Position numbers and translations under genes: made by a program. The notes under the pieces were generated by a model, which saw only the letters and a program-made list of their open reading frames with translations, searched no databases and was not told where the DNA came from. Of a stretch of DNA of 19,291 nucleotides, positions 8,679-16,820 are shown piece by piece (the first letter of the stretch is position 1; each line of letters begins with the position of its first letter). Source of the DNA: Bordetella parapertussis (lineage in GTDB: Bacteria; Pseudomonadota; Gammaproteobacteria; Burkholderiales; Burkholderiaceae_C); assembly GCA_945900685.1 (NCBI GenBank), contig CAMDJS010000029.1, positions 1-19,291 on the forward strand, written 5' to 3'.

Positions 8679-9833
8679 ATGGCTGCCTGGGTTTTGCCCG
8701 ATCACATTGCGGATGTTTTGCCCTCTGAGGCTCGGCACATTGAAGAATTGCGCCGGTTGTGCCTAGATACGGCGCGTGGTTTTGGCTATGAGTTGGTCAT
8801 GCCTCCGCTTTTGGAGCATACCGAATCGTTGTTACCCGCTAGCGGCAGCGCACAGAATCTTCAAACTTTCAAAATGGTTGACCAGTTGTCCGGTCGTACC
8901 TTGGGTTTGCGTATCGACACCACACCGCAAACCGCACGAATTGACGCGCATTTACTCAACCGGATCGGCGTCACCCGGCTTTGCTATTGCGGTCCCGTGG
9001 TGCACACTTTGCCTGCAAGCCCTTATGCCACCCGCGAACCTTTGCAAATGGGTGCTGAAATTTACGGACATGCAGGACTTGAAGCCGACTTGGAAATACT
9101 GCAACTGGCCATGCAAAGCTTGCGTTCGGCTGGCTTGACCCATTTTCATGTGGACTTGAGCCATGCACGTATTTTGCCTGCACTGCTCCAAGACCACGCC
9201 ATCGATGCCCAACTCTCGGCAAGCATCACAGAAGCGCTGTCTCACAAAAATGTCAGCGGTATGCGTGAACTCAGTCGCCATTTGCCGCAAGCCTTGGGTA
9301 ATGCGTTACAAGCCTTGGTGCAAATGTATGGCGATATCAATTTACTCAGCCAAGCCAAGACAGAGTTTGCCGCTTGGCCAGAGGTGTTGACTGCTTTGCA
9401 AGAGTTGGAATGGCTGGCCTCGCATGCCGACCATCCTGTCAGCATCGACTTGGCAGATTTGCGAGGCTATGCGTATTACAGCGGCCCAAGATTTTCAGTG
9501 TTTGTGCCTGAAACCAGCGATGCTTTGGTTCGCGGTGGACGCTATGACGAAGTAGGCGCTGTGTTTGGACGCAAGCGCCCAGCCGCAGGTTTCAGTCTTG
9601 ATATCAAAGCACTGGTCGGCTTGTTGCCGCACCCCAAGCCTCAGGCCGCTATTCGCGCCCCTTGGCGTGAGGATGCGCTACTCAGCAAAACCATTACCCA
9701 ACTGCGTAGCCAGGGTCACACGGTGGTGTGTCTGCTGCCAGGACACGACAGCGAAGTCGATGAGTTTTTCTGCGACCGAGAATTGTTTGACGACCAAGGC
9801 GCATGGACGCTGCGAACCCTGCCTAACAACTGA
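8679..9833 (+). CDS. hisZ: ATP phosphoribosyltransferase regulatory subunit HisZ
   Basis: HisS-like protein that assembles with the short form of HisG and is needed for the first step of histidine synthesis (ATP plus PRPP). The class II synthetase fold is recognisable from RIDTTPQ (78-84), [10 protein letters not shown] (260-269) and RGGRYD (285-290). The synthetase motif 2 FRxE seen in HisS is missing: the matching region, about 102-130, reads [19 protein letters not shown]. This loss of catalytic motifs, together with PLLE and the absence of a clear anticodon-binding domain, favours HisZ over a second HisS. The length of 384 residues fits. It sits in the hfl-purA operon, 18 bases before purA. 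A short-form hisG should exist elsewhere in the genome. Confidence 0.93.
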   Translation: MAAWVLPDHIADVLPSEARHIEELRRLCLDTARGFGYELVMPPLLEHTESLLPASGSAQNLQTFKMVDQLSGRTLGLRIDTTPQTARIDAHLLNRIGVTRLCYCGPVVHTLPASPYATREPLQMGAEIYGHAGLEADLEILQLAMQSLRSAGLTHFHVDLSHARILPALLQDHAIDAQLSASITEALSHKNVSGMRELSRHLPQALGNALQALVQMYGDINLLSQAKTEFAAWPEVLTALQELEWLASHADHPVSIDLADLRGYAYYSGPRFSVFVPETSDALVRGGRYDEVGAVFGRKRPAAGFSLDIKALVGLLPHPKPQAAIRAPWREDALLSKTITQLRSQGHTVVCLLPGHDSEVDEFFCDRELFDDQGAWTLRTLPNN

Positions 9834-11225
<1,392 letters not shown>

Positions 11226-11240
11226 ACTGAGAGCATTGCC

Positions 11241-11765
11241 ATGTTGACTGAAGACGGTAAACATTTGTATGTGTCCTACGACGAATACAACAATCTGATT
11301 GAAAAACTGGCCATCAAAATCCATCAATCCAACTGGCAGTTCGACACCATTTTGTGTTTGGCGCGAGGCGGTATGCGACCAGGCGATGTGTTGTCTCGTA
11401 TTTTTGACAAACCCTTGGCCATCATGTCTACCAGTTCATACCGATCTGAAAGCGGCACCGTGCAAGGTCACCTGGACATCGCCCGCTACATCACCACCCC
11501 CAAAGGCGAGATTGCCGGACGTGTGTTGTTGGTAGATGATTTGGCCGACTCCGGCCACACACTCAATGCCGTGATCAACATGTTGAAAAACAATTACGCA
11601 CCTATCACCGAGCTGCGCAGTGCTGTCATCTGGACCAAAGGTGTGTCATCTTTCACGCCTGATTTCTCGGTGGAATATTTACCCACCAACCCTTGGATTC
11701 ACCAGCCCTTTGAGGCCTATGACACCATGCGCCCGGTTCATTTGCTGGAGAAATGGCGGGTTTGA
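11241..11765 (+). CDS. Phosphoribosyltransferase family protein, purine-type
   Basis: A 174-residue type I phosphoribosyltransferase. The PRPP-binding loop is clear: VLLVDDLADSGHTL at 95-108, with the two acidic residues followed by a small-residue loop. CLARGGMRPGD (39-49) is the matching pyrophosphate-binding loop. The C-terminal NPWIHQPFEAYD resembles the hood region of the Gpt/xanthine-hypoxanthine type (COG2236-like) transferases. The likely reaction is purine base plus PRPP to nucleotide, supported by the position directly after purA, but the base cannot be told from sequence alone. The ATG is preceded by GAGAG. metC follows after three bases. Confidence 0.85.
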   Translation: MLTEDGKHLYVSYDEYNNLIEKLAIKIHQSNWQFDTILCLARGGMRPGDVLSRIFDKPLAIMSTSSYRSESGTVQGHLDIARYITTPKGEIAGRVLLVDDLADSGHTLNAVINMLKNNYAPITELRSAVIWTKGVSSFTPDFSVEYLPTNPWIHQPFEAYDTMRPVHLLEKWRV

Positions 11766-11768
11766 GGC

Positions 11769-13001
11769 ATGAAGCCTGATACCGCGCTCATTCACCACGA
11801 CTACCAAGCTCCGGGGGATTTTGTGTCACCGCAAATCGCGGTTCACAAAGCTTCTTCCGTTTTTTTCACTGATGTCAAAGCCATGCGCGAGCGCAACTGG
11901 CTGGACAAAACAGGCTATACCTATGGCTTGCACGGTACGCCCACCACGTTCACCCTAGAAGAGCGTTTGTGCCAGTTGGAAGGCGCCAAACATTGCGTGT
12001 TGTTGCCCAGTGGCTTGGCCGCTTTGGCACAAGTGAATTTGGCATTGCTTAAAAGCGGCGATGAGATTTTGATTCCGGACAATGCCTATGGTCCGTTGAA
12101 AGCATTGGCAGAAGTGGAACTGGCGCATTGGGGAATCAGCCATCAGTATTACGACCCCATGAACCCGCAAAATTTGGCTGAAACCATAGGCCCGCAAACC
12201 CGGGTGGTGTGGTTGGAAGCTCCGGGTTCAGTCAGCTTAGAGTTTCCCGATTTACCCGCGTTGCTTGCTGTGTGCCGCGACAAGCAAGTGTTGACAGCCT
12301 TGGACAACACTTGGGGTGCAGGTGTCGCATTTCAGCCTTTTGATTTCATGCCGCCTACCCGTGGAGCAGGTGGTGTGGATGTGAGCGTGCATGCATTAAC
12401 CAAATACCCCAGTGGCGGCGGCGATGTGTTGATGGGCAGTATCACCACCTGTGATGACGCCATTGCCAAGCGCTTAAAGCTAAGTCACATGCGACTGGGT
12501 TTTGGCGTGGGTGCCAATGATGCAGAGTTGGTGTTGCGCTCTTTGCCCAGCATTCGCATGCGTTATCTGGCTCAAGATGCTACTTGCCGTCAACTTGCTG
12601 CGTGGTGTTTGCAGCAAGCAGCGTTTGCGCAGGTGTTGCATCCGGCTGTCAAACATTCGCCCGGGCATGCACATTGGCGTGACCTGTGTGCCGCAGGCGA
12701 ACTTGCAAACACCGACGTTCATTCGGGTGGTGCTGCGGCCAGCTTGCTGAGTCTGCGGTTTAACCCAGCCATCAGTGAAGCGCAATTGGATCGTTTTTGC
12801 AATGCGCTCCAACTTTTCAAACTGGGCTTTAGCTGGGCCGGACCCATCAGCTTGGTTGTGCCCTACGACTTGAGCAAAATGCGCCAGCACGCACCACCAG
12901 AGTTAATGCAAGGTGGTTTTGTTCGGCTCGCTATTGGTCTTGAATCGTCTGAAGATTTGATCGCGGATTTGACGCAAGCCTTGGCCGCCGCCATCGGTTA
13001 A
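11769..13001 (+). CDS. metC: Cystathionine beta-lyase-like PLP enzyme
   Basis: PLP-dependent enzyme of the Cys/Met metabolism family, 410 residues. The cofactor lysine is Lys212 in HALTKYPSGGGDVLMGS, the Asp that pairs with the pyridine nitrogen is Asp179 in LDNTW, and the phosphate-binding stretch LPSGLAAL is at 79-86. The probable reaction is cleavage of cystathionine to homocysteine, pyruvate and ammonia in methionine synthesis. The N-terminal segment reads YTYGLHGTPTT, while E. coli MetC has YxRRGTLT, so an Arg contact from the neighbouring subunit appears changed. A related activity (gamma-lyase or gamma-synthase) is possible. GAGG lies just before the ATG, but very close to it. The 3' end overlaps the convergent mnmH gene by four bases (TTAA). 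Confidence 0.85.
   Translation: MKPDTALIHHDYQAPGDFVSPQIAVHKASSVFFTDVKAMRERNWLDKTGYTYGLHGTPTTFTLEERLCQLEGAKHCVLLPSGLAALAQVNLALLKSGDEILIPDNAYGPLKALAEVELAHWGISHQYYDPMNPQNLAETIGPQTRVVWLEAPGSVSLEFPDLPALLAVCRDKQVLTALDNTWGAGVAFQPFDFMPPTRGAGGVDVSVHALTKYPSGGGDVLMGSITTCDDAIAKRLKLSHMRLGFGVGANDAELVLRSLPSIRMRYLAQDATCRQLAAWCLQQAAFAQVLHPAVKHSPGHAHWRDLCAAGELANTDVHSGGAAASLLSLRFNPAISEAQLDRFCNALQLFKLGFSWAGPISLVVPYDLSKMRQHAPPELMQGGFVRLAIGLESSEDLIADLTQALAAAIG
12998..13001. other. Convergent stop codons sharing TTAA
   Basis: The metC stop (TAA at 12999-13001, plus) and the mnmH stop (TAA at 13000-12998, minus) are both written in the palindrome TTAA. No room exists for an intergenic terminator, and no hairpin with a T run was noticed nearby. 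Transcription from each side may run into the other gene. Confidence 0.9.
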
Positions 13002-14077
13002 GCAAATTGCTTCACCAGCGTCTGTGCCAGTGACAGCATGGAGTGCGCATGGCGGTCACCCAAAGGTGCAGCAGTGGCTTGGGGGAATTTCACAAAATTG
13101 CGAGCCACAGATTTGGCATAGGTCGGGTCGTAATGTCCTACCAACAAATCTCTGACGACTGATTCAAGTTGCCCGCTGTCCAATTGGGCTTGCCAAGCAT
13201 TCACCACGGCTTTGCCTTTGAGTTCGGTCAACAAGCTCAGTCGCTCACTGAACAATGCCAAGTCATTGACAAAAAAATCGTAGTCTTCTAGTAGCAACTG
13301 CACGCGTTCATCGTCGCTCAGTTGAAGATCAATACAAGGGCTTTGCCGCATCACTTCCATCAGCGACATCGGCACAGCGACATTGCCTACTTTTTTGCTT
13401 TCTGCTTCGACAAACACTGTTTGTTGCGGATCAAATTGGCGCATTGCATCCCACACCAAAGTATCAAAATGTTTTTGACTGGGCTGTGGTTGACCCGGAA
13501 TACGTCCCAATACGGAACTGCGGTGCTTGGCCAAATCTTCCAGATCCAGTACTTGCGCTCCTGCTTTAGCAAGCGCGTGCAGCAAACGGGTTTTGCCCGA
13601 ACCTGTGGGGCCGGTGATGACTTGAAATTTCAGATAGCTCACCAGTTTGGCAATGTCTTGCACCATGGCTGCGCGAAACGCTTTGTAGCCGCCTTCAATC
13701 AGCCAGACTCTAAAGCCGATCTGACCCAACACAAGCGCCAGTGAACCGCTGCGTTTACCGCCGCGCCAACAATAAATCAATGGTTGCCATGACTTGGACA
13801 AGGGCATGACTTGTTGCTCAATGTGCCTCGCAATATTGCCCGCTACCAGTGCCGCTCCCACCTTGTTGGCTTCAAATGAGCTGACTTGTTTGTACAAGGT
13901 GCCGACGCGAATTCTTTCTTCGTTGGTCAGTGAAGGCCAGTTGACAGCACCGGGCAAATGGTCAAGCTCATACTCATCTTCGGTACGTGCATCAATGATG
14001 GTACAAAAGCCTCCGACATCTGCGGGCAAGGCCATGCGTGCAATCGCGTCTTCAGGGCTGATGGGGTGTGCGGCCAT
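12998..14077 (-). CDS. mnmH: tRNA 2-selenouridine synthase (MnmH/SelU)
   Basis: Replaces sulfur by selenium in 2-thiouridine at the wobble position of some tRNAs, using selenophosphate, through a geranylated intermediate. The N-terminal rhodanese domain has the active Cys103 in YCWRGGKRSGS, and the C-terminal half has a P-loop, GPTGSGKT at 156-163. This rhodanese plus P-loop order and the 359-residue length define the family. The ATG overlaps the upstream esterase stop in TGATG, which suggests translational coupling. The stop codon shares the palindrome TTAA with the convergent metC. Function in vivo requires a selD gene, which is not in this window. Confidence 0.93.
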   Translation of the reverse strand: MAAHPISPEDAIARMALPADVGGFCTIIDARTEDEYELDHLPGAVNWPSLTNEERIRVGTLYKQVSSFEANKVGAALVAGNIARHIEQQVMPLSKSWQPLIYCWRGGKRSGSLALVLGQIGFRVWLIEGGYKAFRAAMVQDIAKLVSYLKFQVITGPTGSGKTRLLHALAKAGAQVLDLEDLAKHRSSVLGRIPGQPQPSQKHFDTLVWDAMRQFDPQQTVFVEAESKKVGNVAVPMSLMEVMRQSPCIDLQLSDDERVQLLLEDYDFFVNDLALFSERLSLLTELKGKAVVNAWQAQLDSGQLESVVRDLLVGHYDPTYAKSVARNFVKFPQATAAPLGDRHAHSMLSLAQTLVKQFA

Positions 14078-14724
14078 CAGAGCATTTTTTTCAAAACCGA
14101 CCAGACGTTGGCCAGTATGAGGGGATGGGCTTGGGCTTTAGGGTGAATACGATCCGGCTGAAACATCGCTGTCGGGTCTGACGTGTCAGCAACACCTTTG
14201 AGAAGAAACGGCACCAGTTGCGTGCCTTGTTTTTGACTGATGGTTTGAAACATGCGGCTGAAATCTTGAGCATATTGCGCGCCGTAGTTGGGCGGCACTT
14301 GCATGCCGACCAACAGCACAGAGGCTTTGATCTTGTGGCAAGCCGCAATCATTTGCGTCAAATTCTCTTGGGTCACCTTCAATGAAAAGCCTCGCAACGC
14401 ATCATTGCCGCCGAGTTCAATAATCACCACTTTGGGCCTGTGCTGGGTCAAGAGCGCTGGCAATCGTGCCAATCCTCCTGCGGTGGTGTCGCCGCTGATA
14501 CTGGCATTGACGGTTTGCCATTGGGGTTTGTCTTTGGCCAGTTGAGCAGACAACAGAGCAACCCAACCTGTACCGCGCGGGACGCCGTATTCCGCACTCA
14601 AAGAATCGCCAACCACCAAGATTTTGGGCTGTGTGTCGGCATGTAAAAAAGCGGGTGAAAGACCCAGTGCCAACAAGCTTAAAGTTTGCAAGTTAAAGTA
14701 TCTGCGTCGCAACTCTGATCTCAC
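14077..14724 (-). CDS. tesA: TesA-like periplasmic GDSL esterase/lysophospholipase
   Basis: SGNH-fold hydrolase acting on thioesters, aryl esters or lysophospholipids, 215 residues. All four blocks are present: GDSLS with the nucleophile Ser41, the Gly in SGDTTAGG, GGND at 105-108, and the catalytic DxxH pair Asp191/His194 in DRIHP. A signal peptide covers about residues 1-29, with likely cleavage after FLHA. The RRRYF stretch near the start faintly resembles a Tat motif, but the Sec route is more likely. The start is GTG, supported by GAGGA at 14731-14735, six bases upstream. This ribosome binding site lies inside the first codons of the divergent ABC gene. The tesA/ybbA divergent pairing is the same as in E. 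coli. Confidence 0.92.
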   Translation of the reverse strand: MRSELRRRYFNLQTLSLLALGLSPAFLHADTQPKILVVGDSLSAEYGVPRGTGWVALLSAQLAKDKPQWQTVNASISGDTTAGGLARLPALLTQHRPKVVIIELGGNDALRGFSLKVTQENLTQMIAACHKIKASVLLVGMQVPPNYGAQYAQDFSRMFQTISQKQGTQLVPFLLKGVADTSDPTAMFQPDRIHPKAQAHPLILANVWSVLKKML

Positions 14725-14735
14725 GGAATGTCCTC
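14722..14735. promoter_or_regulatory. Shared start region of two divergent genes
   Basis: The tesA GTG (14724-14722, minus) and the ABC ATPase ATG (14728-14730, plus) are three bases apart. The tesA ribosome binding site GAGGA (complement of 14731-14735) lies within codons 2-3 of the ABC gene. Each gene's promoter must therefore lie inside the other's coding region, so the transcripts must overlap at their 5' ends. Confidence 0.75.
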
Positions 14736-15405
14736 ACCACTGATTGCTGTTTCTCATTTGTTCAAATCGGTCACTGACGTCACCGGCACATTGGACATTC
14801 TCCGCGATATCGATTTCACCTTGAATCCGCAGCAAACCCTGGCGATTGTGGGCGCATCCGGATCTGGCAAAAGCACCTTGCTGGCCATCATGGCCGGTTT
14901 AGACACACCTACCCAAGGAACGGTGCATTTGGCCGGACAAGACATTTTTTCTTTGAATGAAGACGAGCGTGCTGCATTGCGCGCCTCAACCATTGGGTTT
15001 GTGTTTCAAAGCTTTCAACTGCTGGCTGCTTTGACAGCGCTTGAAAACGTCATGTTGCCTTTGGAGTTGGCAGGACATCCAGACCCTAGACCTGTGGCCA
15101 AAGACATATTGGCGCGTGTCGGACTGGCTGAGCGCTTAAACCATTACCCCAAAGTGATGAGCGGAGGTGAGCAGCAACGCGTCGCATTGGCGCGCGCATT
15201 TGTGGTCAAGCCCCAGCTTTTATTGGCGGATGAACCCACAGGCAGTCTGGACCATGCGACCGGCGAAACCATCATGCAACTCATGCTTGAACTCAACCGT
15301 GAACTCGGCACCACCTTGGTGTTGGTCACGCACGATGTGGCACTCAGTCGGCGTTGCGATCAACGTTTGGTGATGGAAGCCGGGCGTGCGCGCTGGCTAG
15401 AGTAA
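14728..15405 (+). CDS. ABC transporter ATP-binding protein, YbbA/LolD-like
   Basis: Complete ABC-type ATPase of the MacB/LolD/YbbA group, 225 residues. It has Walker A GASGSGKST (42-50), Q-loop Gln94 in FVFQSFQ, signature MSGGEQQRVALARAF (from 144), Walker B LLLADEP (164-170) with TGSLD, and His202 in VTHD. Members of this group normally drive an FtsX/MacB-type permease: lipoprotein release in LolCDE, or unknown substrates in YbbA-YbbP. Here no permease gene is adjacent: downstream is smpB on the other strand after two bases, and upstream is tesA. Divergent placement with tesA points to the YbbA branch. It may pair with a permease encoded elsewhere. The ATG lacks a strong ribosome binding site. 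Confidence 0.92.
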   Translation: MSSPLIAVSHLFKSVTDVTGTLDILRDIDFTLNPQQTLAIVGASGSGKSTLLAIMAGLDTPTQGTVHLAGQDIFSLNEDERAALRASTIGFVFQSFQLLAALTALENVMLPLELAGHPDPRPVAKDILARVGLAERLNHYPKVMSGGEQQRVALARAFVVKPQLLLADEPTGSLDHATGETIMQLMLELNRELGTTLVLVTHDVALSRRCDQRLVMEAGRARWLE

Positions 15406-15407
15406 GT

Positions 15408-15881
15408 TCAGCGGGTGCGTTGCTTCATGGCGCGCTCAACTTCGCGTTTACCTTCGCGGTCTTTGATGGTGTCGCGTTTGTCGTGCTCGGCCTTGCCCTT
15501 GGCCAAGGCAATTTCGCATTTGATGCGACCGTTTTTCCAATGCAAGTTCAATGGCACCAACGTGTAGCCCTTTTGCTCGACCTTGCCAATCAAACGCCGA
15601 ATTTCCTCTTTGTGCAGCAAGAGTTTGCGTGAACGTATGGCGTCGGGGTTGACATGGGTGGAGGCGGTTTTCAACGGATTGATTTGGCAGCCGATGACAA
15701 ACATTTCGCCATTTCGAATCACCACATAGCCGTCGGTCAGTTGGACTTTTCCCTCGCGCGCAGCCTTCACCTCCCACCCTTCCAAGACCATGCCTGCTTC
15801 TAGGCGTTCCTCGAAAAAGTAGTTGAAGGCGGCTTTTTTGTTGTCCGCAATACGGGTTTGGGGTGCTGTTTTGCTGGCCAT
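15408..15881 (-). CDS. smpB: SsrA-binding protein SmpB
   Basis: Small basic protein that binds tmRNA and brings it to stalled ribosomes for trans-translation. The 157-residue product has the core beta-barrel stretches [19 protein letters not shown] and [20 protein letters not shown], then [20 protein letters not shown]. The C-terminal basic tail [20 protein letters not shown] enters the mRNA channel in characterised members. The ATG gives the usual short Ala/Lys-rich N-terminus (MASKTAPQ). It is divergent from ratA, the conserved arrangement in proteobacteria, and convergent with the ABC ATPase gene after a two-base gap. The tmRNA gene (ssrA) is not in this window. Confidence 0.98.
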   Translation of the reverse strand: MASKTAPQTRIADNKKAAFNYFFEERLEAGMVLEGWEVKAAREGKVQLTDGYVVIRNGEMFVIGCQINPLKTASTHVNPDAIRSRKLLLHKEEIRRLIGKVEQKGYTLVPLNLHWKNGRIKCEIALAKGKAEHDKRDTIKDREGKREVERAMKQRTR

Positions 15882-15900
15882 AGTTTAGAAAAAGAATACA

Positions 15901-15924
15901 GCGGGGGTCTTTACAATCTCCCGC
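15901..15924. promoter_or_regulatory. Inverted repeat with -10-like core between smpB and ratA
   Basis: In the 71-base divergent gap, GCGGG (15901-15905) and CCCGC (15920-15924) form an inverted repeat. It extends inward by a G-T and a G-C pair to seven pairs around a 10-base loop. The loop contains TACAAT (15912-15917), which could be a -10 for ratA. This could be an operator overlapping a promoter, or chance. Confidence 0.3.
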
Positions 15925-15952
15925 AACGCCAGTGTGGCTTGAAATGCATTCT

Positions 15953-16387
15953 ATGAAAACCATTGAGAAGTCCGTATTGATCTGGTTCAGTGCCCGTGAA
16001 ATGTTCGATTTGATCGTTGACGTGCCCTCGTATCCGCAGTTTTTGCCCTGGTGCGACAAGGCTGAAATACTCAGCACCACCGACACCGGCATGACCGCGC
16101 GTATCGGTATGGCGTTTGGCGGTTTACATAAAAGTTTCACCACCTCCAACACGCACATCGATGGACGCCAAGTCAAACTCGATTTGATTGACGGTCCGTT
16201 CAAACACCTGACCGGTGTCTGGGACTTCATACCTGTGGGAGAAGAGCAGGCCTGTCGGGTTGAATTAAAACTCTCCTACAGTTTTGATTCCGTGTTTGGT
16301 GCCATCGTCGGGCCGGTGTTTGACAAGATCGCTTCCACCTTGGTGGATGCCTTCGTCAAGCGTGCTGAGGCGGTGTATCAGCGATGA
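15953..16387 (+). CDS. ratA: RatA/Coq10-type START-domain protein
   Basis: A 144-residue START/polyketide-cyclase-fold protein of the RatA (PasT, YfjG) family, related to eukaryotic Coq10. Family proteins are linked to ubiquinone handling and respiratory function. A toxin role that blocks 70S formation was proposed for the E. coli protein and is debated. Visible hallmarks are the N-terminal KSVLIW, the conserved YPQFLPWC (27-34) and a C-terminal long helix with VDAFVKRAEAVY. The start is a choice among GTG 15932, ATG 15944 and ATG 15953; the last gives the usual N-terminus (MKTxxKSVLIW). The stop overlaps the rnfH ATG in ATGA, so the two are probably translated together. Confidence 0.92.
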   Translation: MKTIEKSVLIWFSAREMFDLIVDVPSYPQFLPWCDKAEILSTTDTGMTARIGMAFGGLHKSFTTSNTHIDGRQVKLDLIDGPFKHLTGVWDFIPVGEEQACRVELKLSYSFDSVFGAIVGPVFDKIASTLVDAFVKRAEAVYQR

Positions 16388-16716
16388 AAATTGAGATTGC
16401 GGTGTCAGCGGCCCCACGGCAACTTGACGTGTTTGAGTGGGTTATCAACGAAGCACCTACGGTTAAGCAAGCATTGGTTTTTTTAAGTACACAGTCAGGC
16501 CTTTTTGCGTCACAGTCAACGCAGGACTGGCAAACCGCGGTCTGGGGCAAACCGGTAGAGTTAACTCAGACACTGAAAGACGGCGACAGACTTGAAGTGC
16601 TCAGGCCATTGCGTGTAGACCCCAAAGTGGCCAGACGCGAGCGTTTTCAAAAGCAGGGTGCCAAAACCGCCGGGCTTTTTGCCAAACGCAGGGCAGGCGC
16701 GAAACCAGGTTATTGA
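16384..16716 (+). CDS. rnfH: RnfH family ubiquitin-like protein
   Basis: A 110-residue protein of the RnfH (UPF0125, PasI, YfjF) family with a beta-grasp fold. Family signatures are [11 protein letters not shown] near the start, [35 protein letters not shown] in the second half (quoted in part: [20 protein letters not shown]) and a basic C-terminus. Its biochemical role is not established; it was proposed as the antitoxin partner of RatA in E. coli. The four-base overlap with ratA is the conserved arrangement. guaB follows after 104 bases. Confidence 0.9.
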   Translation: MKIEIAVSAAPRQLDVFEWVINEAPTVKQALVFLSTQSGLFASQSTQDWQTAVWGKPVELTQTLKDGDRLEVLRPLRVDPKVARRERFQKQGAKTAGLFAKRRAGAKPGY

Positions 16717-16789
16717 ACTGCAAAACAGCATTCTTTTTAATTCAATTGGCATGCCCCAAACCGTTTTCATCAAGTGACCACGGCGGGAT

Positions 16790-16811
16790 CGGTAGAATCA
16801 ATTTTTTGGAG
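16790..16811 (+). promoter_or_regulatory. Putative guaB promoter -10 and ribosome binding site
   Basis: The 104-base gap before guaB contains TAGAAT (16793-16798), a -10-like element inside CGGTAGAATC (16790-16799). The same ten bases occur before hisZ at 8644-8653. GGAG at 16808-16811 lies nine bases before ATG 16821 and marks the guaB start. No clear -35 is seen. GGTAGA (16791-16796) and TCTACC (16813-16818) also form a 6-base inverted repeat with the ribosome binding site in the loop. Confidence 0.4.
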
Positions 16812-16820
16812 ATCTACCCC

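Noticed and set aside
15932..15952. Longer RatA starting at GTG 15932
   Set aside because: The ATG at 15953 gives the common family N-terminus. The seven extra residues are not family-like, though the ATG at 15944 cannot be excluded.
15448..16230. 260-codon minus-strand frame spanning smpB and ratA
   Set aside because: It overlaps two well-supported genes in another frame, and its product has no recognisable domain.
15953..16716. ratA-rnfH as a toxin-antitoxin system
   Set aside because: The family is a conserved housekeeping START-domain pair. The toxin claim for E. coli is debated, and nothing here suggests a mobile or plasmid-type module.
16791..16818. Riboswitch or attenuator hairpin before guaB (GGTAGA/TCTACC)
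   Set aside because: The left arm overlaps the likely -10 element and so would not be transcribed from that promoter. Six pairs with a 16-base loop is weak.
16713..16820. Longer N-terminus for guaB beginning at TTG 16713
   Set aside because: It would add 36 residues unlike any IMP dehydrogenase. ATG 16821 has GGAG upstream and gives the standard N-terminus.
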